Below, piece by piece: positions 16,508-25,854 of a stretch of 64,000 bases of DNA. The stretch is from contig JADQBT010000006.1 of NCBI GenBank assembly GCA_016278485.1, positions 1 to 64,000 of the forward strand, written 5' to 3'. The DNA comes from Halanaerobiales bacterium. Its GTDB lineage: Bacteria > Bacillota > Halanaerobiia > Halanaerobiales > Halanaerobiaceae. Under the pieces are notes generated by a model. That model searched no databases and was not told the origin of the DNA. It saw only the letters and a list, made by a program, of their open reading frames with translations. The position numbers were made by a program, and so were the translations under genes. The stretch's first letter is position 1; each line of letters begins with the position of its first letter.

Positions 16508-17713
16508 TTAATACCAAATTTCTTTTAATGCTCTCAACGTATTACCACCGATAACTTTACTTATATCCTCATCAGAATATCCATGTTTAACAAGCCATCT
16601 AATGATATTAATTGATGCTTCCGTAGGATTTTCCAACCCTTTTACATAAGGAACCTCCTCAAAATTACTGGATCCTTCCTGAGAACCTTTTATTGATAAA
16701 TGCTCTGCGTACGCATGATGTAACCCGACATGATCACCATAAAGCGCATCTGGGCCAAAACTAACATAATCAATTCCAACTAAATCTTTTACATACTCAA
16801 AATGCTCCATAAAAGATTCAATAGAATGATCTGTATTATTTTCAGTCAAAGTAGTATGAGGAGCAGATTCGATACCAATTACCCCACCTTTGGCAGCACA
16901 GGCTTTAATTACTTCGTCTGTTTTTAATCTCTTGCTATTCCATAATTCTCTTGCTCCGGCATGTGAAATAAAAACAGGTTTATTACTAACATTAATTACA
17001 TCCATACACGTTTTATCACCTACATGAGATATATCTATTGCCATTCCTATTTTATTCATTCTTTCAACAGCTTTATGACCAAACGCAGTTAACCCACCAT
17101 CATTTTTTTCCTTTAATCCTGACCCAAGACCATTTGCTTCACTGTAGGTAATACCCATTAATCTAACCCCAAAACCATATAATATCTCAATCCGATCTAA
17201 TTCATTTTCAATCATTGCTGCACCCTCAATTGTAGGAATCAGAGCCAGTTTTCCATCTGCATAAGCTTTTTCAATATCTTCTACTTTTTCACATTTTACA
17301 ATATAATCTTGATGTGCAATGTCACTCAATCTAATGCCAAGATCATAAAGAACATCATTCCATTTCCAGCCATGTTTGGAAGTTATTGCACAAGTTCCAT
17401 CCATCATATTATCAAAGACTGCATCTAACGGTGAATTTGACAGAGCTTCAAAAGCTGTAAATTGTCTACCCTCTCTTGTGTACTCAAAAACTTCATTCAT
17501 ATTTGCAGGAAAAAGTACCGGGTGTTCATGTAAGGAGATAACTATTGAATCTCCCATAATTTTTTTGGTCCTTTCTTCCTCTGCCTCTGTTAAAGGCACT
17601 TTGTATTCTTCTACTCTATTAAGTTCATCTGCCAGCTCAAACTCACGATAGTCATAACCTGATTCAAGATATTCGAAAGATTTATAACCTTTATATTTTT
17701 TATCTAATCCCAT
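16508..17713 (-). CDS. M19-like membrane dipeptidase (second copy)
   Basis: A 401-residue zinc dipeptidase-like protein. Renal-dipeptidase landmarks are recognisable: Glu in ALIPTIEGAAMIEN, His in AIDISHVGDKT, His in PVFISHAGARELW with its substrate Arg, and Asp in YVSFGPDALYG. The N-terminal metal motif, normally HxD, reads LHEHPVLF, giving HxH. No signal peptide is present, so it is cytoplasmic despite the family name. M19 enzymes accept dipeptides with a C-terminal D-residue, which suits the D-aminoacylase and racemase genes upstream. RBS AAGGAG precedes the ATG. It closes the peptide operon. Confidence 0.88.
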   Translation of the reverse strand: MGLDKKYKGYKSFEYLESGYDYREFELADELNRVEEYKVPLTEAEEERTKKIMGDSIVISLHEHPVLFPANMNEVFEYTREGRQFTAFEALSNSPLDAVFDNMMDGTCAITSKHGWKWNDVLYDLGIRLSDIAHQDYIVKCEKVEDIEKAYADGKLALIPTIEGAAMIENELDRIEILYGFGVRLMGITYSEANGLGSGLKEKNDGGLTAFGHKAVERMNKIGMAIDISHVGDKTCMDVINVSNKPVFISHAGARELWNSKRLKTDEVIKACAAKGGVIGIESAPHTTLTENNTDHSIESFMEHFEYVKDLVGIDYVSFGPDALYGDHVGLHHAYAEHLSIKGSQEGSSNFEEVPYVKGLENPTEASINIIRWLVKHGYSDEDISKVIGGNTLRALKEIWY

Positions 17714-17737
17714 AATAATTCTCCTTTATAATTTTTT

Positions 17738-17771
17738 CCCCACCGGTATAACATAATTACTACCGATGGGG
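17738..17771 (-). promoter_or_regulatory. Hairpin between binding-protein and dipeptidase genes
   Basis: CCCCACCGGTA and TACCGATGGGG pair with one mismatch around a twelve-base loop. On the minus strand it is followed by A residues and the next RBS, not a T-run. A 3'-end stabiliser for the upstream binding-protein message fits better than a terminator. Confidence 0.65.
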
Positions 17772-17802
17772 TATCTAGATGGAGGTAAAATAATTTATAT
17801 AT

Positions 17803-19404
17803 TTACTTTTTATATACCTGCGATAATGATTGTGGATCAACTAATCCTTTTAAGTCACTTGGATAAATTTCAAATCCAGCAAAATCATTACTATATGCAA
17901 AATTATATTGCTGCACATAGAGAGTTACAACAGGCATTTCTTCAATAAATTCTAACTGAAATTCATCAAGGTTTTCCTGCATAATTTTCTGATTTGAAGC
18001 AAATCTTGCGTCTTCCATGTAAGTATCCAATTTTTCTGAGTTAAGGCTCATAAAATTCAATGAAGCAGTTGAATGATAAAGAGTATACATCGAATCACTT
18101 GCTTCATCGATTATACCCCAACCTCCCAGATTAATATCAAATTTTTTCTGGTTAAATAGCAAGTCACTGTAAGTTGATTTTTCCAGTGGAACCAATTCCA
18201 GTTTTAATCCAACATCCTGAAAGTTAGTGACAAGTATCTGGGCAGTTTTCTTCAGATAAATGTCATTACCATCATAAATTAGTTCTAAAACTACATCTTT
18301 ACCAGATGGGGCATTTAAGATACCATTACCATCAGTATCTTCATAACCTGAATTGGATAATATTTCTGCAGCCTGCTCAGGGTTATACTGAGGTAATTTA
18401 GCTTCAGGATTGACTACATCACCATAGACTGGTGAAATACCAGTATTAATTAATTTACCGTCTCCCCTTAAAGCAAACATAATAATTTTCTTTCTATCTA
18501 TTGCTGTTGCAATAGCCTGTCTCACAGCATCATCTTTTAGGAACTCATTTTTATAATTAAATCCAATGTAGACAAAGCCGAGGCTTGGTGTTTGCTTAAC
18601 TGTAAAATTCGGGTTGCTTTTTAATTCCTGGGCAGCAGTAAATGGAATATCTTTTGCTGTTAAATCAATTTCTCCTCTTTTTAATGCCAGAACCATTGTG
18701 TTTACATCAGGATAGATTCTGAAAATAATTTTTTCCAAATATGGTTTTCCAGCAGGAGAATCAAACCACTCATCAACTCTTGCAAGGGTATAATACTGAC
18801 CTCTTTTGAAATCTACTAATTTAAAAGGACCCATGCCTATTGGTTCTTTATTGGCAAACTCTCTTACATTTTCAATATCTTCAAAAATATGTTTAGGAAC
18901 AATTCTTTGCCAGAAACCAAATGTCCCCATAAACCCTGGATAAGACCGCTTTAAATTATATACTACTGTGGTTGCATCTGGCGTTTCAACACTTTCCACT
19001 TCATTAAAAACATCAGCCTGCCACTGTAATTTCTTTTCATAAAGCAATTCTCCAGTAAACTTAACATCTGCTGATGTAAATGGTGTTCCATCCTGCCAAG
19101 TAAGTCCTTCTTTTAATTTTACAGTTACCTTTTTTCCATTTTCTGAAGTAATTATTTCTTCAGCAACATAAGGAACTTTTACAGAATCCTGATTCATAAC
19201 CAATAAAGTTGGATAAATATTATTTAAAATCCAGGAACCAATTCGATCATTAGAAATAAATGGATTTAAACTATCAGGATCAGTTGTTATGCCAATATTC
19301 AATGTACCACCAAACTTTGCTTCTTCTTGAGCAAAAACCAACCCCGAAGTAGCAAATAAACTAACTAACAATCCTAAAACAACTAAAAAAGCAATCTTCT
19401 TCAT
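17803..19404 (-). CDS. Family 5 peptide-binding protein of an ABC importer
   Basis: A 533-residue extracytoplasmic solute-binding protein. It has a signal peptide (MKKIAFLVVLGLLVSLFATS then VFAQ; I do not see a lipobox cysteine) and the standard order of the family: GGTLNIGITTDPDSLNPFIS, TWQDGTPFTSADVKFT, IGMGPFKLVDFKRGQYYTL, DDAVRQAIATAIDRKKI, YNPEQAAEILSNSGY and a C-terminal lobe. It should deliver oligopeptides to the permeases at 22230-24069. A strong AGGAGGAG box precedes the ATG and a stable hairpin follows the stop codon. Contrast with the permuted paralogue at 30552-32204. Confidence 0.92.
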   Translation of the reverse strand: MKKIAFLVVLGLLVSLFATSGLVFAQEEAKFGGTLNIGITTDPDSLNPFISNDRIGSWILNNIYPTLLVMNQDSVKVPYVAEEIITSENGKKVTVKLKEGLTWQDGTPFTSADVKFTGELLYEKKLQWQADVFNEVESVETPDATTVVYNLKRSYPGFMGTFGFWQRIVPKHIFEDIENVREFANKEPIGMGPFKLVDFKRGQYYTLARVDEWFDSPAGKPYLEKIIFRIYPDVNTMVLALKRGEIDLTAKDIPFTAAQELKSNPNFTVKQTPSLGFVYIGFNYKNEFLKDDAVRQAIATAIDRKKIIMFALRGDGKLINTGISPVYGDVVNPEAKLPQYNPEQAAEILSNSGYEDTDGNGILNAPSGKDVVLELIYDGNDIYLKKTAQILVTNFQDVGLKLELVPLEKSTYSDLLFNQKKFDINLGGWGIIDEASDSMYTLYHSTASLNFMSLNSEKLDTYMEDARFASNQKIMQENLDEFQLEFIEEMPVVTLYVQQYNFAYSNDFAGFEIYPSDLKGLVDPQSLSQVYKK

Positions 19405-19430
19405 ACTAAACTCCTCCTACTTTTTTTATA

Positions 19431-21056
19431 CTAATTATATTTTCCATTAAGACCTAGACACTTCCCTGCATAAGCAGTCTTTACTACTCCATTTTCTAAA
19501 GTTAATTTACCGTTTACTATGACATACCTCACCCCCTCTGCATTAGTCAGTGGTTTACTATAATCAATTTGATTATTATTAGGATAATGATAATTATTAT
19601 AATCTATGATATTAATATCAGCAGCCATTCCCTCTTTCAATAAGCCACGATCACTTAACTTAAAATGTGTTGCTGGTAATGAGCTTACTCGTCGGACAAT
19701 TTCCTCTAACTTTACACCTTTGTCAGACATCATTTTAAAGAAAAGAGGGAAAGCACCACGTCTAAACAGTTCATACCAGGAATATGGATCATCGGGTTCT
19801 CCAAAAATTCTATCAGAACCTACCATAACCAAAGGATTAAAAGCTACCTGATCAGGATATTCCTTGCCAGGAAAATCTTCTCTGTTTAATCCCCCTAACC
19901 AACAGGTGAAATCTTGCTCATCATCAGCCAACAGATCAAGTAGAAAATCTGCAGGTTCTTTTCCCACCTTTTTAGCTAGTTCAGCCACAGTCTTTAATTC
20001 AAGCTTAGGATCATTGGTATTGATTAAAATAATTGAACCAGGATTTTCACCAAAAATAGTAGTATTTTCAAGAATTTTTTCTCTACCCTCCTCATCCTGA
20101 AGAGCTTCTTTAACACCCTCAATACCTTTTTCAAACAGTTCCGAAGAAAGCGCCATGATAAACTGTAACATTCTATCTTTTCTTGTACAATGTCCACTAC
20201 TTTTTGGTATTGTATCAACAGCTATTTCAACACCTGCTTTACTTGCTTTCAATATTTCGGCAAATGCTTCCGGTGCAGTTGGTGTTAAGTGAGAAACCTG
20301 AACCCTGACTCCTGCTTTTTTTCCTATCTCTATTGCTTCCTGTACAGCTTCTAACTCACCTAGATAATATCTGATATGTGAACTATAAACTCCGTCATAT
20401 TTAGCCACAACTGCTGCAGCTTCAACCAATTCTTCTGTTTTAGCATATCTACTTGGAATATATGAGAGACCAGTCGAAATTCCTAATGCACCCTGTTTCA
20501 TACCTTCGGCAATTAAACTTTTTATCTCTTCACTTTCTTCATTTGTTGGCTTTCTGGCCTTGGAACCACCCATCACACTCCAGCGTAGTGTTCCATGTCC
20601 TAAAAGAATGCCAAAATTTATATTTGTTCCTTTTGTTTTAACAATTTCAAAATACTCAGCAAGTGAGTTCCATGCAGGATGTTTTTTTGCATAGACTTCT
20701 TTGGCACTACTTGAAATAAGTCCATTTTGATACATATACTGATAAATATTTCGAGCATCATACGGAGTAACTGAATGACCACAATTGCCATTAATAATTG
20801 TGGTAACACCTTGACTTAAAAAATCTTCAAATAAACCGTTATTTAACACAACAAGTTCTTCATGGACATGGGGGTCAATAAATCCTGGTGTAACCAGTTG
20901 ACCCTCCGCATCTATTATTCTTGTAGCATCTTTTTTTAATAATTTGTGAGCAATTTTTTTAATTTTACCATCCTCGACTGCAATCTCACCCTTGAAAGCC
21001 GGTTCCCCAGATCCATCAACAATATTGGCATTTTTTATAATTAAATCATAAGACAA
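19431..21056 (-). CDS. N-acyl-D-amino-acid deacylase-like amidohydrolase
   Basis: A 541-residue metal-dependent amidohydrolase of the D-aminoacylase family, predicted to release D-amino acids from N-acyl-D-amino acids or related amides in the cytoplasm. The metal motif is DPHVHEE (about 62-68). INGNCGHS carries the conserved Cys region, SSHIRYYLG and VSHLTPT supply His ligands, and a small C-terminal beta domain ends ADINIIDYNNYHYP...GVRYVIVNGKL. The start codon is TTG at 21056 with GGAGAGG nine bases upstream. It stands between the M24 gene and the binding protein in the operon and is one of the strongest hints that the imported peptides contain D-residues. Confidence 0.87.
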   Translation of the reverse strand: MSYDLIIKNANIVDGSGEPAFKGEIAVEDGKIKKIAHKLLKKDATRIIDAEGQLVTPGFIDPHVHEELVVLNNGLFEDFLSQGVTTIINGNCGHSVTPYDARNIYQYMYQNGLISSSAKEVYAKKHPAWNSLAEYFEIVKTKGTNINFGILLGHGTLRWSVMGGSKARKPTNEESEEIKSLIAEGMKQGALGISTGLSYIPSRYAKTEELVEAAAVVAKYDGVYSSHIRYYLGELEAVQEAIEIGKKAGVRVQVSHLTPTAPEAFAEILKASKAGVEIAVDTIPKSSGHCTRKDRMLQFIMALSSELFEKGIEGVKEALQDEEGREKILENTTIFGENPGSIILINTNDPKLELKTVAELAKKVGKEPADFLLDLLADDEQDFTCWLGGLNREDFPGKEYPDQVAFNPLVMVGSDRIFGEPDDPYSWYELFRRGAFPLFFKMMSDKGVKLEEIVRRVSSLPATHFKLSDRGLLKEGMAADINIIDYNNYHYPNNNQIDYSKPLTNAEGVRYVIVNGKLTLENGVVKTAYAGKCLGLNGKYN

Positions 21057-21073
21057 CTACTTCCTCTCCTTTC

Positions 21074-22219
21074 TTAAATATCAATAATTAGATCATCAAT
21101 TTTTTTGGAGAATTTGGTCAGCACTTCAGCTCCTTTCTCAGTGATAATTACTGTATCAGAATGTCTGAAACCGGAAAAACCATCAATATAGATGCCAGGT
21201 TCACAGGAAAGAACCATGCCTGGTTGTAACTCTGTATCATCACCAGCTTCAACCCAGGGAGGCTCATGTTCTTCTAACCCTTTCCCATGGCCAGTGCGGT
21301 GTCTTAAATAATCACCATAACCAGATTTCTTAATATAATCCAATACTTGATTATCTATTTCTGCACATTTCATACCTGGTTTCATAAGTGAAATTCCCAA
21401 ATTCTGTGCTTCAGCCATAACGTTAAAAGCCATTTTTTTTCTTTTGTTCGGTTTGCCAACAAAAAATGTTCTTTCACATTCCACACGATAACCATGTACA
21501 TTGGCCCCACAACTTAAAATTAAAGTATCACCAGCACTAATTTTCCGAGCTGAAGGTAGTGAATGGGGATGGGAAGTCCTGCCTCCACTGGGAATCAAGC
21601 CACCTGCTGGTCCACCTGGCACATAAATAATTTCATCAAGTTCAGTTACCATTTTTTGTATTGTAGCTCCGGTCATTTCATGTAATAATTCAAGTTCTGA
21701 AATTCCCGGCTGACAGTTTTCACTACCAAATTGAACTATAAAATCTGCATAATTAGCTGCTTTTCTTAGAAAAGATTGTTCCAGCCTACTTTTAATTAAC
21801 CTCTGTTTATGAATAAGGTCAGTATTGAATAGATTATTGAATTCATTTGCAAAAACTTTATATAAATTAAAACTTAGTCGATCAAAATATATATTTTCAA
21901 CCTTATAGCACTGATTAATATGCTTTATCATCCATTGATAAATATTAAATTTACCAGGAAACTCAAAATATGTCTCTACTCTCGTAAAATTCTTTTTTCT
22001 TTTTGCCTCCTCTTCTTCCAATGATGGCACAAAAGCAATTGTTTCGCCATTGTGATGCAGGTAAATTGCAACAGGCCTTTCTGTTGAAACATGGAAGAAA
22101 TCAAAGAGATAAAATATATTGTATGGATTTGTAATAATCATTCCTGATGCTGTAATCTCTTTTAATGAAGCGAGTAATTTAGTTTTTCTCGTGTTAAGAT
22201 CTTCAATTAATAATTTCAT
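21074..22219 (-). CDS. Creatinase-like M24 (pita-bread) hydrolase
   Basis: A 381-residue protein with a creatinase N-terminal domain (about 1-135) and an M24 pita-bread domain. It keeps the His of HRTGHGKGLEEHEPP and the Glu of MVLSCEPGIY. At the first metal Asp it reads LILSCGANVHGY, the second Asp is Glu in VECERTF, and the last Glu is replaced in GFRHSDTVII. Such loss of metal ligands is known from creatinase, which hydrolyses its substrate without metal. I therefore call it creatinase-like rather than an Xaa-Pro peptidase. The substrate is unknown; the operon suggests an unusual C-N bond. Confidence 0.82.
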   Translation of the reverse strand: MKLLIEDLNTRKTKLLASLKEITASGMIITNPYNIFYLFDFFHVSTERPVAIYLHHNGETIAFVPSLEEEEAKRKKNFTRVETYFEFPGKFNIYQWMIKHINQCYKVENIYFDRLSFNLYKVFANEFNNLFNTDLIHKQRLIKSRLEQSFLRKAANYADFIVQFGSENCQPGISELELLHEMTGATIQKMVTELDEIIYVPGGPAGGLIPSGGRTSHPHSLPSARKISAGDTLILSCGANVHGYRVECERTFFVGKPNKRKKMAFNVMAEAQNLGISLMKPGMKCAEIDNQVLDYIKKSGYGDYLRHRTGHGKGLEEHEPPWVEAGDDTELQPGMVLSCEPGIYIDGFSGFRHSDTVIITEKGAEVLTKFSKKIDDLIIDI

Positions 22220-22229
22220 TTCTTACCCC

Positions 22230-23096
22230 CTATCTATTCCTTAACTTAGGATTAAAGCCTTCCCTAATCCCCATACCTAAAAAATTAAAAGAAATAACAA
22301 AAAACATAATAGCTATACTTGGGAAAAATGAAAACCACCAAGCTGATAAAAAAGCTCCACTTTGATGAGCATTTTCTAATATTTTTCCCCAGCTGTAACT
22401 TAAAGGATCACCTAAACCTAAAAAACTTAACCCAGCTTCAGTTAAAATTGCTGTGGCAATTACTATAGTCATATTTACCAAGATTGAAGCACTAACATTA
22501 GGTAAGATATGTCTAAATAATATTCTGGAAGTCTTTGCACCAACTGACCTAGTAGCAACAACATATTCCATATTTTTTACTGAAAGTGTTGAGGCTCTTG
22601 TAATTCTAGCCAGTTGGGGCCAGCTAAAAAGTCCAATTATCAGAGCAATATTTTTAATATCAGGACCCATTAAGGCGGCCATAATAATCATCAATGGTAA
22701 TACAGGTAAGGTTAAAAATATATCTGCTAACCCCATACCTAGAGTTGAGATTAAACCGCTGAAATAACCTGAGAATAATCCAATAGGTATACCGATCATT
22801 GCAGCGATAATTACTGTCATAAATCCTACTTTTAATGATGTTCTGGTTCCCCAGACAACCTGGGAAAAAATATCAAGCCCCATGTCATCTGTCCCAAAAG
22901 GATGTTTCAATGACGGGGGTTTTAAAATGTCAGCAACATCACCATAGCCAGAAACTGGTTCAGCTATCATTGGGGCAAATAATGCTACAAAAATAATTGC
23001 TATAACTCCAACTAATCCTATTACACCTAACCTATGCTTAAAAAAAGCTTTGAAAAATTCTTTCCATAATGAAGTCTCATTAATTTTTGCTGTCAT
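22230..23096 (-). CDS. DppC-type peptide ABC permease (set 2)
   Basis: A 288-residue inner-membrane subunit with an N-terminal OppC-type extension, about six membrane spans and the EAA loop around ATRSVGAKTSRILFRHILPN. It pairs with the DppB-type permease immediately upstream, 16 bases away. RBS GAGGTGAG is close to the ATG. No ATPase genes accompany this permease pair, so it probably uses the DppD/DppF pair encoded at 26615-28608 (inferred). Confidence 0.92.
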   Translation of the reverse strand: MTAKINETSLWKEFFKAFFKHRLGVIGLVGVIAIIFVALFAPMIAEPVSGYGDVADILKPPSLKHPFGTDDMGLDIFSQVVWGTRTSLKVGFMTVIIAAMIGIPIGLFSGYFSGLISTLGMGLADIFLTLPVLPLMIIMAALMGPDIKNIALIIGLFSWPQLARITRASTLSVKNMEYVVATRSVGAKTSRILFRHILPNVSASILVNMTIVIATAILTEAGLSFLGLGDPLSYSWGKILENAHQSGAFLSAWWFSFFPSIAIMFFVISFNFLGMGIREGFNPKLRNR

Positions 23097-23112
23097 TCTC
23101 TCACCTCACAAT

Positions 23113-24069
23113 TTAATCTAATTTTACGCGTGGATCTAAAAAAGCATAAAGTAGATCAGTAATGATATTCATAATAATTACACTTAAAGCAAGTATCAAA
23201 AAAGCTCCTTGCAAAATTGGATAATCCTGTTGACCAACAGCCTCATAGATCATCCTCCCTACCCCAGGATAAGAAAAAATAGTCTCTGTTAGAACCGCCC
23301 CACTAACCATTCTTCCTATCAAAAGTCCAGCCATGGTAACTGTTGGTATTAAAGCATTTTTTACAGCATGTTTCCAGAGAACCTTATTTTCATTAGCTCC
23401 TTTTGCTCTAGCAGTTCTAATATAATCTTCACTTAGTACATCAACCATACTAGCACGCATATATAGCACGTAATTTGCAAGATAAATTAAAGTCAATGTT
23501 AATACTGGTAAAACAAGATGTTTAATAACATTCAGATATAACTCTGTGCCATTCAAACCTGGGGTATAAGCTCCACCAATTGGAAAAATTGGAATTCGAT
23601 AACCGAAAAAATATAATAAAGTTATACCAAGCCAAGGAATAAAAACTGAAATACCGAAAATTGTAAATGCATTAATTAATTGGTCCCACGCTGAACCTTT
23701 TCTATAACCTGCAAAAACACCGAGGGGAATCCCAATAAACATAGTAACAATTTGGGTCAGTCCCATTAAAAGCAGGGTCCAGGGTAAACGACTTAATATT
23801 ACTTCACTTACAGGAGTTTTATAAATAAATGAATAACCAAGATCTCCTTTTAACAGTTGTTTAAAATACAACAGATATTGTGTAAATAAAGGTTTAGTAA
23901 GTCCAAACTCTTTTAACAAACGCTGTCTAGCAGCCTCATTCATTCTTGGATCCAACATAATTGTAGTCGGGTCCCCTGGCATAAGGCGTAATATTAAAAA
24001 GGTAATTGATACAGCTATAATTAATGTTATTAAACCACGAAATAATCTTCGAAATATATAACCTAACAA
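23113..24069 (-). CDS. DppB-type peptide ABC permease (set 2)
   Basis: A 318-residue permease starting LGYIFRRLFRGLITLIIAVS, with the RLMPGDPTTIM motif after the first span, six predicted spans and the EAA loop DYIRTARAKGANENKVLWKHAVKNA. The start is TTG at 24069 with GGAGGTGG upstream. It follows the first dipeptidase gene closely. Together with the DppC-type gene downstream it forms the membrane channel of the second peptide importer. Confidence 0.92.
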   Translation of the reverse strand: MLGYIFRRLFRGLITLIIAVSITFLILRLMPGDPTTIMLDPRMNEAARQRLLKEFGLTKPLFTQYLLYFKQLLKGDLGYSFIYKTPVSEVILSRLPWTLLLMGLTQIVTMFIGIPLGVFAGYRKGSAWDQLINAFTIFGISVFIPWLGITLLYFFGYRIPIFPIGGAYTPGLNGTELYLNVIKHLVLPVLTLTLIYLANYVLYMRASMVDVLSEDYIRTARAKGANENKVLWKHAVKNALIPTVTMAGLLIGRMVSGAVLTETIFSYPGVGRMIYEAVGQQDYPILQGAFLILALSVIIMNIITDLLYAFLDPRVKLD

Positions 24070-24087
24070 CTATTCCACCTCCATTAC

Positions 24088-25284
24088 TCAATCATGCCAG
24101 CATTCTTTTAAAACACGAACAATATTTTTTCCCATTACTTTAATAATTTCTTGATTTGAATAATTATTCTTTATTAACCAGCGAATTATGTTATCAGTGG
24201 CTTCCACAGGGTTTTCTAGTCCTTTAACATATGGTATTCTTTTATGCATAGTAGCAGTCTGCTGATCAATAGACATATTTGCACTAAATAAATCATGTAA
24301 ACCTACGTGGTCACCGAAAAGAGTATCTGCTCCAAAGGCAAGATGATCGATCCCAACCAGCTCTTTAATATACTCAAAATGTTCCATAAAAGAATCAAGG
24401 TTATGAGCTGGATTGTCTTTTGTAATTGTCGTATGAGGAGCAGCTTCAATACCAATCACTCCTCCATTAGCAGCACATGCTTTAAAGACATTATCAGGTT
24501 TTAACCTTTTAATATTCCATAATGACCGGGCACCTATGTGGGTAATGAAAACTGGTTTTTTGCTATAGTTAATCACATCAAGGGCAGTTTGATCTCCTGC
24601 ATGAGAAACATCTATTGCCATTCCCACTTTATTCATTCTTTCAACAGCCTGGCCTCCAAATATAGTTAAACCACCATCTACCTTTTCTTTCAAGCCACTA
24701 CCTAGGTTGTTACTTTCACTATAAGTGATTCCCATCATCCTGACTCCAAGTCCATATAATATTTCAATTCTTTCTACTTCATTTTCAATCATAGTTGCGC
24801 TCTCTACAGCTTTAACCCAGGCAATCTGCCCATTCTCTTTTGCTTTATAAAAATCAACTATTTTTTCTCCCTTAATTAACAAATTTTGATGATCAATATC
24901 ACAGGTACGCATACCGATATCATGGATTACGTCTTCCCATTTCCAGCCAGACTTTGAATGTATAACACAGGTTCCATCCATCATATTATCAAAGATGACG
25001 TCAATACAGGAATTTGCTAATCCGGTAAAACCTGTTACTTCTCTTCCCTGCTTTTCGTATTCCATTAATTGATTAAGATCATCTGGCATTACAGTTGGAT
25101 GTTCATGTAATGCAATTATTAAATTATTCTCAACAAGTTCATGGTATCTTTTTTTTTGTTCAACAGTTAGTTTTACTTGATAGGCTTCAACCCGGTCGGT
25201 ATCACTGGCTAATTTAAATGGCCGGTAATCAAGATTCTTTTCAAGATAATCATAGGATTGGTAGCCGTCATATTTTTTTGCCAT
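24088..25284 (-). CDS. M19-like membrane dipeptidase (first copy)
   Basis: A 398-residue paralogue of the gene at 16508-17713; the two share long identical stretches such as NMMDGTC, GVIGIE and SFMEHFEYVK. Metal residues: HEHP (HxH in place of HxD), Glu in AWVKAVESATMIEN, His in AIDVSHAGDQT, His in PVFITHIGARSLW and Asp in HLAFGADTLFG. No signal peptide. GAGGTGG precedes the ATG. Two copies in one operon suggest divided substrate ranges, or one copy with each permease set. Confidence 0.88.
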   Translation of the reverse strand: MAKKYDGYQSYDYLEKNLDYRPFKLASDTDRVEAYQVKLTVEQKKRYHELVENNLIIALHEHPTVMPDDLNQLMEYEKQGREVTGFTGLANSCIDVIFDNMMDGTCVIHSKSGWKWEDVIHDIGMRTCDIDHQNLLIKGEKIVDFYKAKENGQIAWVKAVESATMIENEVERIEILYGLGVRMMGITYSESNNLGSGLKEKVDGGLTIFGGQAVERMNKVGMAIDVSHAGDQTALDVINYSKKPVFITHIGARSLWNIKRLKPDNVFKACAANGGVIGIEAAPHTTITKDNPAHNLDSFMEHFEYIKELVGIDHLAFGADTLFGDHVGLHDLFSANMSIDQQTATMHKRIPYVKGLENPVEATDNIIRWLIKNNYSNQEIIKVMGKNIVRVLKECWHD

Positions 25285-25296
25285 TCTCTATCCACC

Positions 25297-25854
25297 TCAA
25301 ATTTTGTTATTATTGTATTTTTCGTAAAATAATATTTCTTTGCGGGGGAGACGTTTTCTTCTGGGCGGGTCAAACTCAGTATGACCAAGCGGAATTAGTG
25401 CAGTAAGCTGCACCTGTTCTGGAATCTGAAGAATTGGCCTGATCTCTGCTTCTCTAAATCCAGCAATCCAACAGGCGCCAAGATCCAATCCAGCAGCAGC
25501 TAGCAAAATATTTTCTACTGCAGCTGCTACATCCTGTGCAGAAGTAGCAGCTCCCATTTCTCCATATTTTTCTACCGTTTTTTGGTTATCAATACATACT
25601 ACTAAAAGCAGATCTGCCTCTTTTATCCAGGACTGTGGTGGATTTGTTGAAGAAGCTCCTTGATATGTTGATTCAGTAATTAATTTGATCATCTCTTCAT
25701 CTTTAACTACAATAAATCTCCAAGGCTGCAAATTTCCCGCAGATGGTGCCAGTTCTGCAGCAGTTATAATTTTGTCTAAAAAATTATCAGAAACTTTTTG
25801 CTTAGTAAATTGTCTAATACTCTTTCTCTTTCTAAAAAAATCCAAGATCTCCAT
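25297..25854 (-). CDS. Nitroreductase-family flavoprotein
   Basis: A 185-residue FMN-binding NAD(P)H oxidoreductase fold. The N-terminal RKRKSIRQFTKQKVSDNFL motif binds the FMN phosphate, APSAGNLQPWRFIVV is the classic second motif, and AAAVENILLAAAGLDLGACWIAG the third. LIPLGHTEFDPPRRKRLP ends the fold. Its ATG directly follows the racemase stop codon. A redox step on an amino-acid-derived or cyclic intermediate is possible; the physiological substrate is unknown. Confidence 0.9.
   Translation of the reverse strand: MEILDFFRKRKSIRQFTKQKVSDNFLDKIITAAELAPSAGNLQPWRFIVVKDEEMIKLITESTYQGASSTNPPQSWIKEADLLLVVCIDNQKTVEKYGEMGAATSAQDVAAAVENILLAAAGLDLGACWIAGFREAEIRPILQIPEQVQLTALIPLGHTEFDPPRRKRLPRKEILFYEKYNNNKI

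Noticed and set aside
16508-17713. Secreted or membrane-bound dipeptidase
   Set aside because: Despite the family name there is no signal peptide or membrane segment in either M19-like protein.
21074-22219. Annotating the M24 protein as a standard Xaa-Pro metallopeptidase
   Set aside because: Several metal ligands are replaced, so creatinase-like is the safer description.
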